The notes beneath the pieces are model-generated. The model was not told the origin of the DNA. It saw only the letters and a list, made by a program, of their open reading frames with translations, and ran no database searches. The position numbers were made by a program, and so were the translations under genes. A DNA stretch of 64,000 bases, taken from assembly GCA_001643675.2 (NCBI GenBank), contig LSRY02000035.1, positions 186,001 through 250,000 on the forward strand. The letters run 5' to 3'. Positions 1-12,600 of this stretch are shown here, in pieces (position 1 is the stretch's first letter; each line of letters opens with the position of its first letter). Source of the DNA: Monocercomonoides exilis (Eukaryota; Preaxostyla; Oxymonadida; Polymastigidae).

Positions 1-324
1 GACGGAGAAGCAGTGAGAGAAAAATTGAGGAGTTATGAAGAAGCCGATCCAAATCTGACAGGAACGTTTGAAAAAAAGTTGATTGAAGTTTGTTGTGAAT
101 GATTGTTATATTTGTAATGAGGAAATTTCTATTTTTCTTTCTTTCTTATTTTTTTTTTGTGAAATTAGTCGCTTTGCGAAGCTGTGGATGAGGCAGATGA
201 AGAGAAGTTTTCATCGGCTGTGGCCAATTATGACTCTGTACATCGTCTTGAACCCTGGAAAACGCAAATGCTTCTGCGTCTAAAGGATGATCTTCATAAA
301 GACGACGAAAATCCTGATTTGTAA
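1..324 (+). CDS. NAPA: Alpha-SNAP (NSF attachment protein), C-terminal part, cut by the left edge
   Basis: Two exons are visible: 1-87 (open at the window edge) and 169-324, joined across an 81-nt intron with donor GTTTGT in phase 0. The joined frame gives KKLIESLCEAVDEADEEKF, then NYDSVHRLEPWKTQMLLRLK, and ends ...DDENPDL before TAA. This is the conserved C-terminus of alpha-SNAP, where a Tyr/Phe-Asp-x-Ile/Val-x-x-Leu segment is followed by a Leu-rich helix and an acidic tail. In the family this end contacts and stimulates the NSF ATPase that takes apart SNARE complexes after membrane fusion. An AATAAA lies four bases after the stop. The N-terminal TPR-like helices are outside the window, so gene length and start are unknown. 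Gamma-SNAP is a less likely alternative. Confidence 0.85.
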
Positions 325-1675
325 AGCAATAAACACAAATATTTTAGTTATTTTTCAAGTTGATGAGCAACATGATTTGAAAATCAAAGTGGAGCAAATT
401 ATTACTATGCAAAGCATATACACTGCTTAAAATATGTTTTTGTTGAATTTTTCTTTTATTAAAGCTTTTGTTGATGAAAAATATTTTTTTTCTTTGAACT
501 CTTTGAGGTTGAAACTTAAATCATAATTTTCCTTTTCAAATTTTTATTTTTTCAATCAACAAAAGCACTTTTTGCTTTAAGTTGTACGTTATTATTTTTT
601 AAAAAAATTTTTTCTTCCCGTTTGTATTGCTATTTGTTGAAGATTTTAATATTTTCTTACATCTCACCCGAGGTCTTCCTATTTTTCTACACTCATTTTT
701 TTCACTTTTTGTACCTTTTGAGTTGATATTTTTGGTTTTAAAGTTAAAAACTTTATTCTTTTTTTCAAGTGCGAAATTATTATTTTAATATATAAATTTG
801 CGTGAACATTCCAAACGAACATGATTTATGTTGGCAAATAGAAGTTTTCTTTTCTTACTTTCTTTCTTTTGACAATAAAACAAAAGCAAACAACTTTGAT
901 CGGTATTTAAAAACACAACAAAGATCAAATCCTAAATTTCAAGCTTTTTTCGAGCAGGGTGAAAATTGGTATATTCTTGATAAACTTTTTGATCTCTTTT
1001 TCATTTTGAAAATTATCAAATTCTAATGTTTATTTATTATCATTGTAAATGCAGTAATTAACTGTTTTGTTGCATGAATTTGATGGAATTTATCAGAATG
1101 TTCAATGTAAAAGCCTTCTGCCTTTTCCCTCTTCATACTCCTGCATTTCTGTTTTCAAATGCACACAAAAAAACAGAAAAAGAAGAAGAATTGAAAAGAG
1201 TATTACACAAACAACTCACAGAAAGAGCAACAACTGAAACGAAGTGAGCGTTAACAAAAGAAAAGTGGAAGAGGGAGAAGAGGGAGAATTAAAGGCATAC
1301 AGTATTTGCAAAAAAATGAACATAGATGATATGTGAATGTGTGAGTGGGAGGACGAGAGTGCTGTCTAATGAAATGAAGAAGCCAAAGAAGAAGACGATG
1401 GAGAAGTGATAAATTGAAACGAATGAAGAATTCACATTTCATGTTGAATACGTTTCGCATCAAGTCAAAGAAATCATTTCAGAATACAATCATTTCTTTT
1501 CTCTTCTTTTCTCATCGATTTTTTCGTTTATTCGTTTTCTGCCATCAGACTCTTCTGTATCTCTGTTTTCATCAAATTCCATTCCTTTCCTTTCCTTTCT
1601 TCTTCCTCCTCCTCCTCCAATTTTCTTACTTTCTGAGATGAGATGAAATGAATGGAAATGAATTGAGCATTCAAG
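325..1675. other. Intergenic, no gene recognised
   Basis: AT-rich spacer with T- and A-runs. The reading frames here are short, start at non-ATG codons or are pyrimidine-tract artefacts, and none resembles a known protein. It holds the 3' flank of the SNAP gene and the 3' flank of the minus-strand paralog that ends at 1676. Confidence 0.6.
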
Positions 1676-3018
1676 TCACAAACTCAAAAGATAGTCAGAT
1701 GAGTTTTTTGACAGATACAAATATTGATCCCAATTTGCCAAAACAGGCAACATTTTATGAAGGCTTGTAATGAAATCTTCATATCCCTCCTCTTCCATCT
1801 TTACAAATATGTTCCTTTTGGCTGGTTTTATTTCCTCTTCATCAGTTTTATCATCTTTTCTTTCCTTCAACTTTTGGCAAATTCCTCTGAAACAGGAAAG
1901 CCGCTCTCTCAAAAAGGTGTCATCCAAGTTTGGAAGCTGGATTTCCTCCAAAAGCACATCAACAGCTCCTCCTTTCAGCAAGTCGTCGACTTTCACTGCT
2001 TTGTTCCACGCTGCTCTTCTTAAAGATATGTTGCATTCCACACTTATTTCTCTGCATTCATTCTTTGCTGCTCGAAGCACTTGAACAATACTTCTGACAA
2101 GTCCAACAAGTTCGTCATTCAACGACTCAAATGTGAAAAAATAGCATTTTATTGTTTGAATCCATCTCATCAAAGCAGTCTCTTCTTTCTTTTTGCTTCT
2201 TTCTTCCCCTTCTTTTTTGTTTCCCTTCCAATTCACACGCTTTCTCAGCTCTTCCAACTCTCTTGCTGCTTCTCTCACAAAATGCAGTTCATCAACAACT
2301 GCCCTATTCGACGTTCCTATGGTATGCACTCTGCCCGCCAAACACTCCCAAGCTGATTGATATGCAAGTTGAGTCAGGTTTCGATGTTCCTGATGATGTT
2401 GGATGATTTCTTTGATCCCTTTCAAATACACCTCATTTTTCATTCCCTGATTGAAAGCAAGAAAGAAACAAAGACATCAAAAGGAAAGAAAGAAATGCAA
2501 CAAACAAAGAAGCACATGCAAGCCAAAGCCAGCAAAGCCATTTCCACTTCTTTCTGTGCTTCTTCGTTTTCTTCCTTGTTCAAAGCAGCTTTCAGAATAT
2601 GTGGCAAGCAAATTGAAGACAATTGTGATGGACCATGACAGCAAAGAAAAATATAGCATTCGCAAAGATCAATCAAATGCTTTTCATTTTTTTCTTTTTT
2701 CTTTTTTTCTTCCTCAAAAATCATCTCCTTAAATCTTCTGTCCAATGAAGATGAAACAAATGCTCTATTCCATAGGTTCATCGGGATTTTGCAATATCCA
2801 ATGTGCTTCAGCATCAAAGCCGAATCTTTCAAAGACATTTTCTTTTCTTCAATCATTTTATCTATTTTATTGAACAAATCAGTTTCGAAAATCGATTCCA
2901 GTTCGCCTTCATTCATTTCATCCATCACTCTGTTTATCGCTTTTATTTTCCGTTTCTGTTCATCCTCGTTGCAACCTCCAAGCTCCCCAAACAAATCTTC
3001 AAAAGGCGCGTTAATCAT
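1676..3018 (-). CDS. Lineage-specific two-exon family protein, copy A
   Basis: Exon 1 is 3018-2506 and exon 2 is 2446-1676, joined by a 59-nt phase-0 intron (donor GTTTGT, acceptor CAG); 427 residues. The ATG at 3018 (MINAPFEDLFGEL) aligns with the ATG of copy B. Residues about 5-170 are a helical, charged module starting EDLFGELGGCNEDEQKRK, with IEEKKMSLKDSALMLKHIGY in the middle and NKEENEEAQKEVEMALLALA at the exon end. Exon 2 opens with a second signature, IIQHHQEHRNLTQLAYQSAW, then NELHFVREAARELEELRKRV and near the C-terminus KMEEEGYEDFITSLHKMLP. No enzyme motif, signal peptide or membrane segment is visible. The helical repeat-like pattern could be a scaffold, but function is unknown. 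I recall large numbers of similar proteins from Monocercomonoides; this was not verified. Confidence 0.85.
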
Positions 3019-5682
3019 AGTAAATTGTGCCTTTTCAATAAAAAAGAAAACTGCAAACTCCAAAACCTTTCAACTGGTGATGTTCTTTCGATAATGCTTT
3101 CAAAAATGCTCGTTCTGTTTGAAATTCATTCAGCATACGCAAAATTCAACAGCAATTCAAACAATGAGATAACAGATAATCACAAACTTCATTGTTTTTC
3201 TTGCAGAATGAAAATGCTATCCTTTCAATATTAATTATTACACTTTTCAAAAACAAACGTTCAATATGTGCGACAACAAAGCACACGGTCTTGGATGTAT
3301 CTGAGTAGAAAAGCTCTCCTTTTGTTTCTTTTTGATCAAACCAGCATCATATATCATTAAAGGAAAATAAAAACTATTTGTTTTTTCTTTTTTATTTCTC
3401 TTGGTGAATCGACTTCAACTTAATTCGCGGAAATGGACAATGATTGGATAGAAAATGAAAACAAATAATGACAAAGAGAAAAAAATGAATTCTTTTTTGC
3501 GAGGCATTTCAGGAAAAAAACAAAAAAGAACATGATGTTTTCCCATTCGAAGTGTTTTATTTATTTATTTATTTATTAGTTTTTCATTCTCATTTGAAAG
3601 CTATTCGAAAAAGCTCAACGAATTATTTGAGGTTTTGAAAACGAAAAAATGAAAAAATGAAATAGACAAATTGTCAAGATGGAATAACAGAAAAAAAGCA
3701 TGAGAGAGATCGTGTGAAAGAAGGAAAGGAAACATTCACTCGAAATGCGGAAGATCAATGCTGTGCGCTTCATCCACGAAAATGACATTATTTATCAAGA
3801 AATCGTTTATGCAAAGATTGTTTGCAAATCCCTTCGAAAGAAGTGAAGCAACATAATTCAACACTTTTTCAAAGTCGTTTCATGAAGAGATGCCCTCACA
3901 TTCATATGCTGTCATGCCGAACATCCTTGGCATCAAAAGTCACTTTGCTTCAGCTGACAGGAAATAACATTCGGAAGATGGAGAAGATGAATGTTTTTAT
4001 GAAATGAATGAAGGAAACATGCAAACTATTATTTGATCTTTCAGTTACCAACAGAAACGGCGCGACTTACAAGGAAAAAACAAACGCAATAATTCAACTT
4101 CCTTCCCATCAGAATGAAGGGAGTGACAGGCTTTCTGATTCCACCTCCTTGAATTCTTCTTTCTCTTTCCTTTTCTCTTCATTCTCTCAAAATGCATTTC
4201 TTCAACTCTTTCCAACATATTCCTCCTGATTTCCCTTCTTTAGTTCTTCTTCGTTTCATTCATTTTTGTGTCGATTTTCTTCAAATATTAATTCCATTTT
4301 TTTCTTCTCTTCTCTTCAATCGTAATCTCTGATGCAGGCACAAAACATGAAGAACTCCAAATAAATGATGCGAGTGATGCTGTGTTGGTGGCGATTGTGC
4401 GATGTGATGATGATTAATTGGGACAAGATGAAGACGAAGATTGCGTTAATAATAATAATAATAATAATAACCAGATTGGACATGCAACATTCACAGAAGG
4501 GGTGGAAAACAAATAAAGAACTGGAAAGATAGCAGAGGAAATTCATTCTGTTTTCGTGTCTGGCAGAGAAAGCTGAATCAATTCAACATAAAATCTGCTC
4601 CAAGTTCTGTGAAAATTGTGTTCTTTGTAGAATGCATCGACCGTTGAAGGAGAAGTCATTATGGAAACTCGCTTAGCGAAGATGAAGATGAAGCTGAAGA
4701 TGAAGCTGAAGATGAAGATGAAGCTGAAGATGCAGATGAAGGTGCAGAAGACAAAGGAATGTTGAGTATTCGATGGCTCACAAAGAAACAAGAAAATATC
4801 TTTTCATGTTGGAACACGCAAAATCTGGGGATCTTCATCTTTCTGTTGGAGATGATCATCATTGCTTTTCTTCAAATACTCCATTTCCAAATCCAATGAA
4901 CTATTTTCGCAATGAAACAACTTTGCTGCAATATTCATCCTTTCTGCTTGTTTTTGCTCATGCACAATTGCAAAGAATGGAATATTATTTTGTTCTGCAA
5001 ATTCATTTTGTTTTTCAGAAACTCATTTCTTTGAATCTTTGGCAATCCTATGAGTCATTTTGAAACAGATGCAAACATTTAGCAATTCATGAAAAATGAC
5101 AAGAAGGCTTGTATCATGAGTTCACTTTTTCATTCATGTTCTTCTTCCCAAAAAAAGCCACAAAACACTTTCTCTTCAAGAATTGATATTTCCTCTTTTC
5201 GAATTCTCTTCCATTAAATTTCCATTCCTATTATAAATAAATTTTGTTTCAAAGTCTCGAAGCAATGACTTCAGGAAAGAAGAGCTCCTCGCTTCATTTT
5301 GTTAAATAATTCGCATTCAAACAATTTTTTGTTAGTAAGATCAAATCGAATCAAAAGATTCACTTTTCTTGCTTAAACAGCCAATCCAAGACATTTCGTT
5401 GCGCTCTCTTTTGCATTCCATTTTGTAAGGCAAAAGCACTTGTGTCGAAACTCCTATCTGTTTTATTTTTTCTTGATTTTCAACGATGTTTGTATTTTTC
5501 TTTGATATTCTTGCTTGCCAAGCTTTACCCTTCGTTTTGAACATTCTTTGCAACAAACAGAATGGGCTTGCTTAATGATGATGAACCTGATACAAGAATC
5601 CTGGCAGTGATTCAAACCAAGAAGTTTTCAAGTTTGCTCTTTTATTTGGATAGAATAATGAAGGATGGATTTTAATATTTGA
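3019..5682. other. Intergenic, no gene recognised; short simple repeats
   Basis: 2.7 kb between divergently transcribed paralogs A and B. It contains an ATTT run near 3556-3577, an AAT run at 4447-4470, and a short GAAGATGAAGCT-type repeat at about 4677-4737 that makes small acidic or hydrophobic frames depending on strand. No frame has family similarity or plausible splicing. The promoter regions of copies A and B must lie at its two ends. Confidence 0.55.
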
Positions 5683-7004
5683 ATGCCTTTTGCAGAATTG
5701 CTCCATGAGCTGGAAATTTGCAATGAGGATGAACAAAAACAGAAAATTGAAGAAATGAATAAAATAATTGATGGAATGAATGCTGATGAATTGCTTTCTA
5801 TTTTCAACGAAGAAATGTTCAACAAAATTCACGAAAGGATTGAAGAAAAGAAACTGACTTTGGAGAATGCCATTCTGTTGTTGAAATATGTTGGGTTTAG
5901 AAAAACCCTGAGAGACGTATATGATCATCATTTTAGATATTCATCTTTGAACAAAAGAATTGAAAAGATGATAATTGATGAAAATGAGAAAAAAGATGGA
6001 AAGAACGAAATGCTTTATGCTGATCTTTGTTTATGCTATCTTTCACTCAGAAACAACTGCTGGACGGAATTGCTCACAATCTGTGTGCAGTGTCTTCTGA
6101 AAGTTGCATTGAAGAAAGAGGAAAACGAAGAGATTCAAAAAGAGGTGGAAATTGCTTTGCTTGCATTGAGCAACATCAAATATACGGTAGGAGTATTCTA
6201 TTTTATTTTTGAGGTTTTTTTAAATTTCTTTCTCTGTTTTATTAGTTCCTGAAACAAGAGCTTTTCCTAGATGAAGTCAAAGAGATCATACTTTATCATC
6301 AAGAGTGTAGCAATATGACACAGCTTGCATATCAATCGGCTTGGCAGTTTTTGATTTACCGACTTTGGGCTGACAATAGCTTGGAAGAAGTTATTGTAAA
6401 TGAGCTACATTTTCTGAGAGAGGCAACAAGAGAACCGGAAAAGCTGATGAGATGCATTGATTGGAAGAGAAAAGAAGGAGGAGAAAAAGAAGGCAAAGAA
6501 GAGATAATAATATCGAAATGGCTCCAAACTTTGGGGAAATTCCTTTTCTACTGTCGATTGCGGAATGAAGAGTATTCTGTGCTTGTCGAAAGCATTGTGC
6601 AGGCATTTCGAGCAGCAAAGGATAATTACAGAGACATTGTCAGCCAATGCGTTGAATCATTTAGTTATTCTGTGAATAACAGAAATGTGAAAGTTGAAGA
6701 CTTTCTGAAAAGAGGAGCTGTTAGTCTCATCTTCGAAGAGATTTGTCGACCAACATTGAATGACGAAATAATATCTGAAAGCTTGCTGTTCTTAATGAAT
6801 GTTTCAGAGAAATTGAAAGAAGAGGAGGAGGATGAAAAGGAAAGAGCGAAAAGAAAAGGACTGAAAAGGAAGGCATTTGAAAAGATGGAAGAAGAAGGAT
6901 ATGAAGATATCATCATTTGCTTTCATGAAAGATTTGACTTTCTTAACAGAGGCCGTTTTGGTGTATTATCGCTGTGTATTTCTGATTATTTTGTGAATGT
7001 TTAA
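5683..7004 (+). CDS. Lineage-specific two-exon family protein, copy B
   Basis: Exon 1 is 5683-6186 and exon 2 is 6246-7004, joined by a 59-nt phase-0 intron (GTAGGA...TTAG); 420 residues. The intron is in the same position as in copies A and C. The start MPFAELLHELEICNEDEQ is the clearest ATG of the three. Shared blocks are IEEKKLTLENAILLLKYVGF, KEENEEIQKEVEIALLALSN, then NMTQLAYQSAWQFLIYRLW, NELHFLREATREPEKLMRCI and AFEKMEEEGYEDIIICFHER; it ends YISDYFVNV-like (CISDYFVNV). It is intact and the least degraded copy. It is divergent from A and convergent with C, an arrangement expected from local inverted duplication. Function unknown; no catalytic or membrane features seen. Confidence 0.88.
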
Positions 7005-7467
7005 TCAAATGAAAAGCTCTTCATCTTTCATCTCACTAACTTTCTTATTTTTTAACATTTCATATTTTCACAAGTTTCTCTTTCAGTTGTGATCAAATTT
7101 TAATTGAAAATTCCTCTTTATCGATGAATTATTGTTTTCAAAAAGAAAGTTTTTTGTCTTGGTTCACAAATATGGCTATTAAAAGGCTTCAAGTGTTTGA
7201 AGAAAAATTCAAAACTCCTCAACAAAAGATTTTGCATAGAGCCCACAACAATTTGGTGAAGTGAAATGGCTTCAACAAGAAGCAAATGAATTCTTCAATT
7301 GGGAAGGAAAAATAAATTAAAAAAATAAAAACAAATTTTTTTCCCCTCTCTCTCAACAAGAAGAGAACTTTTGCTAACAACAAAATAAAATACAATATAC
7401 TTTGTTCTCAACAGTTCTGAAAAATAACAAAGCATTTCAAAAGACAAAACAGAAAATGTCATTTCGC
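7005..7467. other. Convergent intergenic spacer
   Basis: AT-rich 3' flanks of paralogs B (plus) and C (minus). No gene or structured RNA seen. Confidence 0.6.
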
Positions 7468-8825
7468 TCACAAAAACACAAAAAATTTTGATGTTTCCCC
7501 AGACATAATGTTCCAATGGATTCTGGTATTATACAAGTTTTCTTCAAAGCTCGTAATGCATTCTTCGAATCCTCGTTCTTCCAATATGTCAAATGCTTTT
7601 CTTTTTATAGCTTTTCTTTTCGCTTCGACTGTCTCATAATCGCTTTTCTCTCTCAATCCATCTGAAAGAGTCACAAAGAAATGCAAACAGCTTTCTGCCT
7701 CTTCTTCATCCAATGTTGACAGCAGAAGTGTCTCAAAAACTGCCTCAACTATTTCGCTTTTCAGCAAGAAATCAATGCTCGCATTTGAGCCTGATGTTTT
7801 TGATTCAAAAAGTTTGATGCAATCTTTTGATATTTCTCTTTCATTCTTTCCTGCCAATTTGCAAATTCTCGAAATCCAGCGATAAAGTTCGATGCTTTCA
7901 TCATTCCGCAATTCGAAGTCCAAAAACCCAAATTTGTCATTGACTGTATTTATCCATCTCTTTATCATCCACGCTTCCTTCTGCACTTCCCACTTTGCTT
8001 TTTTCTTCTTCCAGTCCACGCATTTGGTCAGCTCTTCCAGTTCCATTGCAACTTCTCTCGCAATATGCAGCTCATTCATGCAAGTTCTTTCCAATATCCC
8101 GCCTGGTTCAAAATGATTAACCAGATAAATCCAAGCTGATTGGTGCGCCAGTTGAGTCAGATTTCGATGCTGCTGATGATATTTGATCACTTCCACCATC
8201 TCATTCACACACAGATCTGTTATTGCATTCTGTCAATGATTGAAATACAGAAAAAAAAAATTAATTTTTATCAACACATAAATAAAAGCTTTCACACCTG
8301 TTTCTCTTCCATTGTGCTCAAAGCAGTCAGAATTATTTCGATTTCTCTTTGCGCTTCTTTGCTTTTTATTTTCCTCAATACAACATTCATAAGAAAAGGA
8401 ATGATAATCAGACGTAACTCAATTGAAACGCTGTCTTTCTCTCTTCGCAGGAGTATATAGCATTTGCAAAGATCAAACAGCAGGTTTTCATCCCTCTCCC
8501 TCTTCATCGCTTCTGTTTCAATCATGTTCTCAAATCTTTTTGCCAACAAAGAATCACAAAATCTTGAGTATGATACTGAATACGCTATTCTACAGTGTCC
8601 AATGTGACTTAATAGCGCAAATGCATTTGCCAATGTTAATTTATTTTTTCCGATCATTTTGCTGATTTCGTCAAATTCTTTTTCTGTCAAAAAATAAATC
8701 AATTCTAATCCATTCATTTCGTTTAAAACTTCAATCATCTCATCTATTTTTCGCTTCTGCTCGTCGCCAGCGAAATTTCCCAGCTCAGAAAGCAATCCTG
8801 CAAATTTAATGAATTTCCGAACCAA
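7468..8825 (-). CDS. Lineage-specific two-exon family protein, copy C (no ATG at the expected start)
   Basis: Exon 1 is about 8825-8298 and exon 2 is 8229-7468, joined by a 68-nt phase-0 intron (GTGTGA...ACAG) at the family's conserved position; about 429 residues. Signatures include FAGLLSELGNFAGDEQKRK, KNKLTLANAFALLSHIGHC, NLTQLAHQSAWIYLVNHF and NELHIAREVAMELEELTKCV. The body is open throughout, but where copies A and B have their ATG this copy reads TTC ATT AAA TTT. The only upstream in-frame initiator is a TTG at 8825, and the nearby ATG is followed at once by TAA. Either translation begins in an unseen 5' exon, or this copy has lost its start and is an early pseudogene. The segment just before it ends TTTGCAG, which could serve as a 3' splice site. 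Confidence 0.7.
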
Positions 8826-9650
8826 ATATTACATAAAAACTTTCAAGAGAACCAAAACAAACTTGAAAACTTTCCTCTTCGGAATTGCTTTTGAATTTCA
8901 TAATCAGCTTCACTTGTTATCTTCATCATATACAATGGTCTATGGAAAGCAATAAAATTCAACATACAAATGAAATAATCGAATAATACAAACATCTTTG
9001 TTTTCAAACAAGTGCAGCGAGAATGTTTATAAATCAAACAGTTTCATTCAATAAATATTTACTATTACAAGAAAAATCTCGGATACAGACCGTTCGATTT
9101 GTCTAACTTGAAAGATCAAGAAAATCCTTTTGCTCTTTATAGTGATCAATCCTATTAAAAAAATTATTTTTTCCTTAAAGAAAAAAGTTTGGGTACTTAA
9201 TATATTCCCCATTAAAATTTAAAACTATTGTCATATTTCAATAATTTTTCTGTATATTAATTGGATAATAAAAAACAAATTTCGTTATCAATTTGTTGCA
9301 AATAAAGAGTGGCATAAATCGTTATTTTTTTCTCGAATGTGTGATTCAGGAACAAATAAGTTAATCACATTTTTAAAAAAACATATCAATGGACATATGT
9401 GTAAATTGGGAATGAGAAAACTTTTTTTTTATTGTGATTCATTTTTGTAAATTCAAAGTGAAATTTGCCCTCGAAAAATACTTCGATTTCTGTTTTTTAA
9501 CTGACTTTGTTTCTGTTAATTTTATTCAAGAAAATATTATTATAATAATTTTTCTCTTTTCATTATTTGTTGTTTTCAAGCCTGAATGACAAATTGTTTT
9601 GTGATTGAATGTTGCTCATTTCTTCAGTTTATTATTTCAAACTTATTTTT
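8826..9650. other. Intergenic, no gene recognised
   Basis: AT-rich region upstream of paralog C (minus) and of the large Glu/Lys-rich gene (plus). The minus-strand frame at about 9037-8843 ends ...RRGKFSSLFWFS just upstream of copy C and resembles the upstream segment of copy B (KKFSSLLFYL at about 5620-5650). It may be an ancestral 5' exon or promoter-proximal sequence. Confidence 0.5.
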
Positions 9651-12600
9651 ATGGTTGATATCGATCAATTCAAAGAAGTTTTAATGTCAGATTTTGACGG
9701 AAGTGAAGAGCATGAAACATTTGCGGATGTAAACGCACAAAGTGATTCTAACAAAGCGTTTTTGGAAGAGGTACATTTTATGTGAAATCAAAATTTTATA
9801 ACATTTGTTTCAACACGATTAATATATTAATTATTGACTGGTTTTCAGGCAGTGGCAAAATTTGAAGAATTGAGATCGTCATACGCTAATAATTCCATCA
9901 CTTCGAAAATGTATTTCACTGGGCTTCACAATCTAAGATATTCAGTTGAGGAGTTTATAGAAAATCTCAGACAACAGATCATTGCTGCAAAAGATAATAT
10001 TAAAAATATTGAGGATGATTCAATGAAAGCTGTTCAAAGTGAACTTGGAGGAGAAAATTACCAGCGGGCAACAGAAGCCGAAGAAGAAAAAGTATATCCA
10101 GAAAATGAGCATTGCAAGGCTGTAGACATTCTTGTGTGTTAACTTAATGGTTGGTGTTATATTGAATTAATTTTTGTATATTTTTTTAAGGAAAATTGGA
10201 TGAGGGCTTCTCAGCAAATTCTTGCTTCTCTGGAACAACACATTGAAAGTCAAATGAAAATTTGCACAGTTTGAAATTTAATACATTTTTGTTTATATGA
10301 ATTTTTGTTAATCATAAGGTTGAGGGCGCTGAGTTCAATAAAAGTTTGAGCGATGAAAACTTGATTATAAAGGATAAAACACTCAGCGAAGCAAACACTA
10401 AGCAAAATGAGCAGAATAGCGTTTTAATAATGAAAGAAGGTTTAAAGGCAGATGACAACACGAAAACGGACTTTCCAGAGAGAAATGAGGAGATTACTGG
10501 GGATGAATCCAGGGAAATAGAAAGGAATTTTGACAAAGGAAATAATATTTCAATAAGTGAAGATAGGAGAAGTGAAGATGAAGAAATGAAATTAAGAGAG
10601 GGAGCGCAGAGAACTGAGAACTACACAGAAGAAGGAAATAATGATGAATCAGAGGGAGAAATGGATAATGTTAATTTGAAAGCATCAAGTGATGAAGAAG
10701 AGGAAAAGAAACGAGAAGAAGAAGAGGAAGAAGAGGAAGAAGAAGAAGAGGAGGAGGAGGAGGAAGAAGAAGAAGAAGAAGAAGATAAAGAAATTGAAAA
10801 GGAAGAAATTGAAGAGAAAGAGGAAGAGAAAGAAGATAATAACGAAGAAAAGAAAGTGAACGAAAAATATAATCAGGAGGAGAAAGAGGAGGAGAAAGAG
10901 GAGGGGAAAGAGGAGGGGAAAGAGGAGGGGAAAGAGGAGGATAAAGAAGGCAAAAAAGATGAAGAATCCAAAAGAGAAGGAGAAGAGGGAGAAGGAGAAG
11001 AAGGAGAAGGAGAAGGAGGAGATGATGATGAATTGAAAAACAAAGGCATTTTATTGGCAGATGCAGATGAACATGCTGTTGAGAAGAAAGAAGAGAGAAG
11101 CAATGAAAAAACATCAAATGAAAGAAATGATGAAACAGAGGAAAAGGAAAAGAAAGAAGAGAAAGAGGAAGGAAAGAAAGAGGAAGAAGAGGAAGAAGAG
11201 GAAGAAAGAGAAGATGAAGAGGAAGAAAACGAAAAGATTCAAAATATGGAAGATTTGAATCACAAAGAAGAAGAAAAAGAAAAAGAAGTGGACAAAGAAG
11301 AAAGAGAAGAAGAAAGAGAAGAAGAAAGAGAAGAGAATGAGAAGGAAAGAAAAAGAATGGAGGAAGAAGAGTTCAAAAAGAAGGAGGAGGAGGAGGAAGA
11401 GAGGAAAAGGAAAGGAGAAAGAGAAGGAGGAGAAGAAAAGGAAGAAAAGGAAGAGAAGGAAGAAAAGGAAGAGAAGGAAGAAAAGGAAGAGAAGGAAGAG
11501 AAGGAAGAGAAGGAAGAGAAGGAAGAGAAGGAAGAGAAGGAAGAAGATGACAATAGTAATAATAATAATTATGAAGATAAAGAAGTTCTTGGGAATAAAA
11601 TTTCATCAATGAATGAAGAAAGGGAAAAGGAAGAAGAGGAAAAGATAGAAGAGGAAAAGGATGAAGAAGAAAGGAAAAATGAAAAGTTGTGTTATTCTGA
11701 AGCACAATTGAAAGGAATAGAAGAAAGTGAAGAAAGAGAAGAAAGAGAAGAAAGATGTAGAAGGGATGAAGTGGTTGCAGAGGAAGAAGAAGTGGAAGAA
11801 GAGGGAAAAGAAGAAAAAGAAGAAAAAGAAGAAAAGAAAGTGAAGAACGAAAAGGAAGAAGAAGAAGATGATGATGATGAAGTCAACGAAAAAGAAAAAG
11901 AAATTTGTGAAGAGAAAGAAGAAAAAGAAAAAGAGGAAGGAGAAGAAGTTAAAGAAAGAGAAAAAGAAAGAGAAAAAGAAAGAGAAAAAGAAAGAGAAAA
12001 AGAAAGAGAAAAAGAAAGAGAAAGAGAAAGAGAAAGAGAAAAGGAAAAAGAAGAAAAAGAAGAAAGAGAAAAAGAAAAAGAAAGATTTCATTATGAAGAG
12101 GTTGAAGCAGAGGAGGAAGAGAAATGTGTTGAAGAAGGAAAAGATGAACAAAGAGAAAGTTTTTCTTCGAATGAAGAAGAATTCAACGAAGACACGGATC
12201 AATTGCAACAATCAAAGAATGCTTCATCCATAACATCATCAGCAGCAGCATCTTCTTCATCATTATCTCCATCACCTTCTTCTGCTTCTGCTTCTGCTTC
12301 TGCTTCTGCTTCTGCTTCTGCTTCTGCTTCTGCTTCATCTTCCTCTTCCTCCTCTCCTTCCTCTCCTTCGTCTTCCTCTTCGTCTTCCTCTTCTCTTTCT
12401 TCTCTTTCTTCTTCTTCTTCTTCATCTTCTTCCTCTTCCTCTTCCTCTCCTTCTGAAGTGACTCCTTTGTCCCACACTCCTGTTCTTGTCTCTTCCTCTT
12501 CCACTTTCCTGCCAACTTCTTTGTCTTCCCCAAAAACTTCTCCTTTTCATCATTTTGACTCATCAGCTGAGGAAGAAGAAGAAAGTGAAGAAAGAGAAGA

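Noticed and set aside
802-1026. 74-residue frame upstream of the paralog cluster
   Set aside because: Begins at GTG, no family resemblance, AT-driven composition.
4543-4791. 82-residue frame with Phe/Ile/Ser repeats
   Set aside because: Generated by a short GAAGATGAAGCT-type repeat; each strand and frame gives a different low-complexity peptide.
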